Source: Dehalococcoidia bacterium (GTDB lineage Bacteria; Chloroflexota; Dehalococcoidia; GIF9; AB-539-J10). Taken from it: a stretch of DNA of 64,000 bases. The position numbers were made by a program, and so were the translations under genes. The notes under the pieces were generated by a model. It did not search any database and had not been told where the DNA came from. It saw only the letters and a list, made by a program, of their open reading frames with translations. Every line of letters starts with the position of its first letter. Positions within the stretch are counted from its first letter, which is position 1. The stretch spans positions 1-64,000 of the forward strand of contig JAUWQY010000005.1 of NCBI GenBank assembly GCA_030610855.1, read 5' to 3'. Positions 59,337 to 64,000 of the stretch are shown piece after piece.

Positions 59337-59751
59337 ATGAATTCATCTCCTTTATTCCTGAGCAATCAGGACGACACAATGGTTTCATGGGCAGATTCAA
59401 CAGAGTATATTGGCGTACTAGCTCGCCCAGGTCAAGTATGTTCTTGTTGTCAATGGTAAACTCATCCGACTTTTCCTCTAACGATAGCGGCAGACCACTA
59501 CATACGTCGATTGTGGGAAGAAATTCCTCCTCCGCAGTGAAATCTAGATGGTATGAGAATGTATTGAGGCAGCGGCTACATGCGAGTTCTACCTCAATTG
59601 CTAATGCGCCTTGAATCAGAATACCCCGACTGGTATGAATCAGCTTCACGCTTCCTTTCACAGGACCTTCAACTTCCTCATGAATTGTCGCATCTATGAC
59701 ATAGCTGCGACTGGAGCCGACGGGCTCTTTCAGCAGTTGGGCCACATTCAC
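59323..59751 (-). CDS. DUF177 (YceD) protein linked to 23S rRNA/L32
   Basis: 142 residues from the GTG at 59751 (NVAQLLKEPVGSSRSYVID), which matches the usual family start; the ATG at 59787 or earlier codons to 59808 are alternatives. Conserved: IQGALAIEVELACSRCLNTF, YHLDFTAEEEFLP and IDLGELVRQYTLLNLP-like region (NILDLGELVRQYTL), PLCRPDCSGI with Cys pairs. YceD is linked to 23S rRNA accumulation and always neighbours rpmF. Promoter shared with the divergent M20 gene. Confidence 0.85.
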   Translation of the reverse strand: MNVAQLLKEPVGSSRSYVIDATIHEEVEGPVKGSVKLIHTSRGILIQGALAIEVELACSRCLNTFSYHLDFTAEEEFLPTIDVCSGLPLSLEEKSDEFTIDNKNILDLGELVRQYTLLNLPMKPLCRPDCSGIKEMNSYGVT

Positions 59752-59819
59752 CAGAGTCCTGAGAAGCTCGCCTTCAATCTTGTCCATCTGTCTGAGCCTG
59801 GAAATCAAACCAGGTACAA

Positions 59820-59827
59820 AGTATAAT
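59820..59827. promoter_or_regulatory. Overlapping divergent -10 boxes
   Basis: TATAAT on the plus strand (59822-59827) for the M20 gene and TATACT on the minus strand (59825-59820) for DUF177 share bases, so the two promoters probably compete. Confidence 0.5.
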
Positions 59828-59857
59828 AGCTATTAGCAGGAGGTTCAAGTATCGGAG

Positions 59858-61018
59858 ATGGAAAAACTAAAGCTGAAGGCAAAAGATGCTGTCGAACTGC
59901 AAAGGCAACAGCTTGTCCAGCTGAGCCTGAGCATCCATGACAACCCTGAGTTGGGATTCGAGGAGGAGAAAGCGTCGGCCTGGCTTACCGACTATCTTGA
60001 AGGGTGTGGATTTCAGGTGGAACGAGGCATTGCCGGCCTGGCTACGGCCTTTCGGGCAACGTATGGTCGGGGGAGCCCGAGGATTGCCTTGCTTGCGGAA
60101 TATGATGCTTTACCCAAAGTCGGGCATGCCTGCGGGCATAACATAATAGGCGTTTCTGCCGTCGGTGCCAGTGTGGCCAGCAAATCCATCATTGACCAGT
60201 TAGGAGGCAGTATTCTGGTGGTGGGCACTCCTGGAGAGGAAGGTTTGGGTGGCAAGATAGACATGGTGAAGGCAGGAGCCTTTGATGGAATAGATGTGGC
60301 TATGATAATACATCCCAATGATCTGAACATGGTAACGATACAGGCACTTGCCGCCAGCACCCTGGAGGTCGAATTCTTTGGCCTGCCAGCTCACGCTGCC
60401 GGTCAACCTCATAAGGGTATTAACGCCCTGGAAGCCATGGTCATAGCTTTTACCTCCATAAACTCGTTACGCCAGCACATCAGAGAGGAGGCGCGTGTTC
60501 ATGGCATAATCACCGATGGCGGGGAAGCACCCAACATAGTGCCTGCTCACAGCGCCGCAACGTTCCTGATACGTGCTCCGGAGAACGAGTACCTTGATGA
60601 GTTGAAGGGCAAAATCCTGAACTGCTTCACAGGAGCTTCTATAGCGAGCGGAGCAAGACTGGAGTATCGCTGGAGAGATACGACTTATGCCCCGATGAAG
60701 AACAATGTAACCCTGGCTCAGTTATTCGGTCAGAATTTGGAATCGCTGGGGCGACAGGTAGTACCCTTCGACCCCCGTTTTGGCTTTGGCAGCACGGACA
60801 TGGGAAATGTCAGTCAACTGCTGCCGAGCATACATCCTATGATAGCTATAGCCTCGCCCGGCGTATCGATACATACGCCGGAGTTTGCGGCAGCAGCCGC
60901 CTCGGAGGCGGGACACGAAGGCTTGATGGACGCGGCCAAGGCAATGGCTATGACCGTGGCTGATATCCTGCAGCCAGGGACACTTGATAAGATCAGACAG
61001 GAGTTCCATCGCAGCTAG
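59858..61018 (+). CDS. M20-family amidohydrolase (AbgB/IAA-amino acid hydrolase-like)
   Basis: 386 residues. Zinc ligands: EYDALPKVGHACGHNIIG (Asp-His and Cys/His), PGEEGLGGK (catalytic Glu), and a dimerisation domain AALAASTLEV-type followed by FFGLPAHAAGQPHKGINALE. Closest to amidohydrolases that split aminobenzoyl-glutamate or N-acyl amino acids, releasing amino acids such as glutamate. Upstream GCAGGAGG and its own -10 box. No link to the neighbouring genes is obvious. Confidence 0.88.
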   Translation: MEKLKLKAKDAVELQRQQLVQLSLSIHDNPELGFEEEKASAWLTDYLEGCGFQVERGIAGLATAFRATYGRGSPRIALLAEYDALPKVGHACGHNIIGVSAVGASVASKSIIDQLGGSILVVGTPGEEGLGGKIDMVKAGAFDGIDVAMIIHPNDLNMVTIQALAASTLEVEFFGLPAHAAGQPHKGINALEAMVIAFTSINSLRQHIREEARVHGIITDGGEAPNIVPAHSAATFLIRAPENEYLDELKGKILNCFTGASIASGARLEYRWRDTTYAPMKNNVTLAQLFGQNLESLGRQVVPFDPRFGFGSTDMGNVSQLLPSIHPMIAIASPGVSIHTPEFAAAAASEAGHEGLMDAAKAMAMTVADILQPGTLDKIRQEFHRS

Positions 61019-61051
61019 AAGAAGTATCCCCGACCCAGAGGCAGAAATCGA

Positions 61052-61060
61052 TGGTATAAT
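61052..61060 (+). promoter_or_regulatory. Extended -10 promoter of trxB
   Basis: TGGTATAAT. The leader to the ATG at 61178 is about 110 bases, unusually long for this window. Confidence 0.6.
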
Positions 61061-61177
61061 CAGTGTGCTGCTTATCCGACCTAATTGAGATTGCTTGACT
61101 CTCTGTTGCCGGCATGGCTCTGGCCCGGCGGGGAGAGCCGTATCAATGCCGGAAGAGAGCTGCGGCAGGTTAAGGCT

Positions 61178-62095
61178 ATGAACAAGAACTACCAGGTGAC
61201 CATCATCGGTGGCGGACCGGCGGGGCTCACCGCTGGGCTATACTGCTCCCGCTCGAGGCTTAACACTTTGCTTGTTGAAAGAGGGATACTCGGCGGGCAG
61301 ATAATCAACGCTGAGCGCGTGGAGAACTACCCGGGCTTTCCCAGGGGTATTCCCGGCATTGAGTTAGGACAGCTTATCTATGAGCAAGCCACTAGCTATG
61401 GACTGGAGACCTTACTTGCTGATGTCACCGCAGCAGTGCCCGGCCGGAGAAATCATCTGGTCCGCACCGGGGAAGGCGATCTTACGGCTGAGGCGATAAT
61501 CGTTGCCTCCGGCTCTCAATTCCGCAAACTGGGCGTGCCCGGCGAAGACAGATATGTAGGCAAGGGAGTTTCCTATTGCGCTACCTGTGACGGCCCTTTG
61601 TTCAAAGATAAAGCGGTAGCCGTAGTAGGTGGCGGCGATGCTGCCATCACCGAGGCTCTCTACTTAAGCAGGTTTGCTTCCTCCGTCAAGGTCATCCACC
61701 GTCGTGGCCAGCTTCGAGCCAGCAGGATAATTCAGGAGAAAGCTCTTATCGAACCAAAGATAGAGCTTATCTGGGACACCATTGTGACCGGAATTGAAGG
61801 CGATGGCGTAGTCAGGCACATTAGTCTAAAGAATACCAAAGATGCTAGAATATCAGTATTACGGTTGGAGGGCGTTTTTGTCGCTATCGGCTCGGTGCCC
61901 AATAGTGTTGCGTGGCAGGGAGTGCTGCCTTTAGACGAAGGGGGCTACATAATCACCAACGAGGTGATGGAAACAGGGATTCCGGGAGTGTTTGCCGCCG
62001 GAGACGTCCGTCGTAATTCAGCCAGACAGGCGATAACTGCTGCTGGGGATGGCGCTACTGCCGCTGTGTCGGCAGAGAGGTTCTTGTCATCCTGA
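61178..62095 (+). CDS. trxB: Thioredoxin reductase
   Basis: 305 residues from ATG 61178. FAD-binding VTIIGGGPAGLTAGLYCSRS, redox-active CATCDG, NADPH-binding VAVVGGGDAAITEALYLSRF, and C-terminal FAAGDVRRNSARQAITAAGD. Reduces thioredoxin with NADPH. A longer in-frame start (61085) adds a Trp/Pro stretch not seen in the family, so I use the shorter one. The gene ends in a junction repeat that provides the TGA (62093-62095). Confidence 0.95.
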   Translation: MNKNYQVTIIGGGPAGLTAGLYCSRSRLNTLLVERGILGGQIINAERVENYPGFPRGIPGIELGQLIYEQATSYGLETLLADVTAAVPGRRNHLVRTGEGDLTAEAIIVASGSQFRKLGVPGEDRYVGKGVSYCATCDGPLFKDKAVAVVGGGDAAITEALYLSRFASSVKVIHRRGQLRASRIIQEKALIEPKIELIWDTIVTGIEGDGVVRHISLKNTKDARISVLRLEGVFVAIGSVPNSVAWQGVLPLDEGGYIITNEVMETGIPGVFAAGDVRRNSARQAITAAGDGATAAVSAERFLSS

Positions 62096-62108
62096 GCGAA
62101 GCGAGGAG
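62084..62108 (+). repeat. Junction repeat between trxB and rplI
   Basis: TTGTCATCCTGA followed by GCGAAGCGAGGAG. The TGA stops trxB and GAGGAG is the Shine-Dalgarno of rplI four bases before its ATG. Confidence 0.6.
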
Positions 62109-62112
62109 TTTT

Positions 62113-62565
62113 ATGAAAGTTGTCTTATTGGAGAACATCCCCGGGAGGGGAAGAGCTGGAGAGATACAGGAAGTGAGCACAGGCTTTGCCAGGAATTTCC
62201 TTCTGCCTCGCGGTCTGGCTGTGGTGGCCACAGCCGCGGTCATTAAAGAAACGGAGGCCAGACTCGAGAAGGAACGCAGAGCAGAAAGCAGCGATCGGGA
62301 TCAGTTGGCTGAACTGGCTCAGCAGATTGAAGGTAAGGAGATTCACTTCAAGGCCCGTGCGGGAGCCGGAGACCGCCTGTTCGGCTCCGTCACCGGTTCC
62401 GATATAGCTGAGAAGTTGAGTCAGGTTGCCGGCGCCGTCATTGATAAGAGGAGGATAGAGATAGAGAAACCTCTGCGCCAGGCAGGCAGCCATGAGGTAA
62501 TCGTCAGGTTGGCGGGCGACATCAAACCGAAGATCACCGTTGTTATCGGGGAGGAGCAAGACTAG
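62113..62565 (+). CDS. rplI: 50S ribosomal protein L9
   Basis: bL9, 150 residues: MKVVLLENIPGRGRAGEIQE and VSTGFARNFLLPRGLAVVAT at the N-terminus (23S-binding lobe), a long connecting helix, and the C-terminal lobe with GAGDRLFGSVTGSDIAEKLS. Start ATG 62113. Directly followed by dnaB (2 bases), a frequent bacterial pair. Confidence 0.96.
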   Translation: MKVVLLENIPGRGRAGEIQEVSTGFARNFLLPRGLAVVATAAVIKETEARLEKERRAESSDRDQLAELAQQIEGKEIHFKARAGAGDRLFGSVTGSDIAEKLSQVAGAVIDKRRIEIEKPLRQAGSHEVIVRLAGDIKPKITVVIGEEQD

Positions 62566-62567
62566 GT

Positions 62568-63947
62568 ATGGCAGAGGGAAAAGTCCCGCCCCACGATATC
62601 GAGGCTGAGGAGGCAGTAATCGGGTCGCTGCTGATTGACCCTGATGCAATACTGAAAGTCTCCACATCCCTCAAGGCCGAGGATTTCCTCTCCGAAACGA
62701 ATCGGATGATTTACCAGGCTTGTCTCTCTATCTACCAACGTCCTAATGAGGCCATAAACCAGATTACGGTGGCTCATGAGCTGATGCGTCAGAACAACTT
62801 GGAGCAAATTGGTGGTGCCGCCTTCTTAAGCCATTTGATAAGTAATGTGCCTACATCGCTCCATGTTGAATATTATGCTCAAATAGTATCCGATACAGCA
62901 GTGATGCGACGGTTGATCTCCGCCGCCAGGCAGATTGAGGCCCTTGGCTACGAAGCCGGCCCAGATGTTGAGGCCAGCCTCAATGACGCCGAAGATATCC
63001 TGTTCAAAGTGCGAGCCAGGCAGGGTCTTCGAGGCCTTGTTCCGATTCGTGAGGCTCTAGGTCAATATTTCGAGGAATCTGGGCAGCCTACTGCGCTCAG
63101 AGAAGGGGAAGTACCTCATATTCTAACCGGCTTTGCCGCCTTGGACGATTCCTTAGGAGGGTTGCAGAGGACTGACTTAATCGTTCTAGCGGCCAAGACT
63201 AGCTTAGGTAAGACTAGTTTAGCGCTAAGCGTTGCCAGGAATGCCGGTATTAACCAAAGGGCTTGTATTGCGCTATTCAGTTTGGAGATGTCTCGAGAGG
63301 CAGTGATCCAGAGGTTTCTCGGTAGTGAATCGGGGGTGGATTCTAAGCGCATAAGATTGGGACATTTTAGTGAGCAGGATGAGATAAGAATCATGGAAGC
63401 CAGCGGCATCCTATCCGAGGCACCCATCTATGTTGATGATTCCCCTATGCTTCGGGTCGTAGATATAAGGAGCAAGGCACGGCGCCTTCACTTCGAACGC
63501 GGCATCGACCTGATTATCGTCGATTATCTGCAACTGATACAAGGCAGCGGTAGGAATGAGACTCGAGTCCAGGAGATCAGTAACATAACTCGTGCCCTAA
63601 AAACCCTAGCCCGGGAACTCAATGTGCCTATCTTAGCCCTATCGCAACTCAGTCGGGCTGTAGAAGCGCGTCCCTCCCATATACCTCAGCTTTCTGATCT
63701 GCGCGAATCAGGCAGCATTGAGCAGGATGCTGATGTGGTTATTTTCATTCACCGGGAAGATATGATCTATTCTCCCGAGGATTGGAGTAAGGTGCATGAC
63801 ATTGAAAAGGAGCCTTATCCCCGCGGCATCGCGGATATCATCATAGCCAAACATCGCAATGGTCCTTTAGGACAGCTTAAGCTACGATTCGTGGGTAGGA
63901 CCGCCAAGTTTACTAATCTAGAGGCCGAGTTGATTCCTGCCTCATGA
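62568..63947 (+). CDS. dnaB: Replicative DNA helicase
   Basis: 459 residues. N-terminal domain EAEEAVIGSLLIDPDAI, linker helix, then RecA-like core: Walker A AAKTSLGKTSLALSVARNAG (Thr replaces the more usual Pro before SLGKT), Walker B DLIIVDYLQLIQG, and ALSQLSRAVEARPSHIPQLS with SDLRESGSIEQDADVV. No intein: the sequence around Walker A and SDLRESG is continuous. Unwinds DNA at the fork. Stop TGA at 63945-63947. Confidence 0.96.
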   Translation: MAEGKVPPHDIEAEEAVIGSLLIDPDAILKVSTSLKAEDFLSETNRMIYQACLSIYQRPNEAINQITVAHELMRQNNLEQIGGAAFLSHLISNVPTSLHVEYYAQIVSDTAVMRRLISAARQIEALGYEAGPDVEASLNDAEDILFKVRARQGLRGLVPIREALGQYFEESGQPTALREGEVPHILTGFAALDDSLGGLQRTDLIVLAAKTSLGKTSLALSVARNAGINQRACIALFSLEMSREAVIQRFLGSESGVDSKRIRLGHFSEQDEIRIMEASGILSEAPIYVDDSPMLRVVDIRSKARRLHFERGIDLIIVDYLQLIQGSGRNETRVQEISNITRALKTLARELNVPILALSQLSRAVEARPSHIPQLSDLRESGSIEQDADVVIFIHREDMIYSPEDWSKVHDIEKEPYPRGIADIIIAKHRNGPLGQLKLRFVGRTAKFTNLEAELIPAS

Positions 63948-63957
63948 AGGTAAAGAC

Positions 63958-64000
63958 ATGCCGAACCGGCGATTATCGAAGTCTCAGGCGAGAACAGAGT
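63958..64000 (+). CDS. Start of an ORF cut by the window edge
   Basis: ATG at 63958 with AAGG eight bases upstream, translating MPNRRLSKSQARTE to the end. A second ATG at 63944 overlaps the dnaB stop in another frame. Too short to identify. Confidence 0.3.
   Translation, partial: MPNRRLSKSQARTE

Noticed and set aside
1-64000. tRNA, rRNA, CRISPR, insertion sequence or attachment-site scan
   Set aside because: Reading both strands I found no T-loop-like GGTTCGAATCC, no spaced direct repeats, no transposase or integrase motif and no tRNA-end duplication; a tRNAscan and repeat search would settle this.

Overview
The window is ordinary bacterial chromosome of intermediate GC, densely coded on both strands, with standard bacterial start and stop codons (TGA is used as a normal stop). 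Gene content and order (aspS-tig-clpP; rpsF-ssb-rpsR joined to rpmH-rnpA-yidD-yidC-jag-ileS; DUF177-rpmF-fabD-nusB; a clostridial-type rnfCDGEAB operon; a transglutaminase/DUF58/MoxR set) point to an anaerobic member of the Chloroflexota, most likely Dehalococcoidia or a relative. The taxonomic call is an inference from synteny. I saw no tRNA, rRNA, CRISPR array, intact insertion sequence or prophage gene.

Layout. 1-5.3 kb: 3' end of aroB, a thioesterase, a decayed methyltransferase, then aspS-tig-clpP. 5.6-9.8 kb (minus): a PHP phosphoesterase, an M24 peptidase with efp, and a magnesium transporter gene (mgtE) interrupted by one in-frame TGA and preceded by a strong promoter and a leader ending in a terminator hairpin. 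10-15.2 kb: an OmpR/histidine-kinase pair, a small membrane ORF, a hypE pseudogene, ftsH and rsfS. 15.2-19.1 kb (minus): ndk, a thioesterase-HAD fusion, tsaB, tsaE, thiL. 19.3-26.7 kb: a ten-gene ribosome/secretion operon ending in ileS. 26.9-32 kb: htrA-type protease, pyrG, transaldolase, rho, a small Cys-rich protein. 32.4-37.6 kb: rnfCDGEAB. 37.8-43.1 kb: a decayed DUF58 copy, DUF58, a transglutaminase-like membrane protein, and a convergent MoxR ATPase.

43.4-51.1 kb: holB-ricT, an HNH protein, nadK, a NUDIX hydrolase, and an acyltransferase-like / glycosyltransferase / PIG-L deacetylase group that resembles part of a low-molecular-weight thiol or glycoconjugate pathway. 51.2-56.9 kb (minus): the most distinctive locus, a six-gene cluster in which the two halves of D-glutamate cyclase (DUF1445 and DUF4392) bracket the 5-oxoprolinase genes pxpABC, headed by a class III PLP enzyme. 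It reads as a route from D-glutamate through 5-oxoproline to glutamate. 57-64 kb: a lipid/translation operon (DUF177-rpmF-fabD-nusB-MBL hydrolase), an M20 amidohydrolase, trxB, rplI, dnaB and the start of one more ORF.

Two genome-style signals recur. Many genes have an extended -10 box (TG-N-TATAAT) so close to the start codon that the mRNA should be leaderless or nearly so (rpsF, thiL, ricT, nadK and others). A degenerate repeat related to TTGTCATTCTGA...GCGAAGCGA(G)GAG sits at several gene junctions, where it supplies the stop codon of one gene and/or the Shine-Dalgarno of the next.
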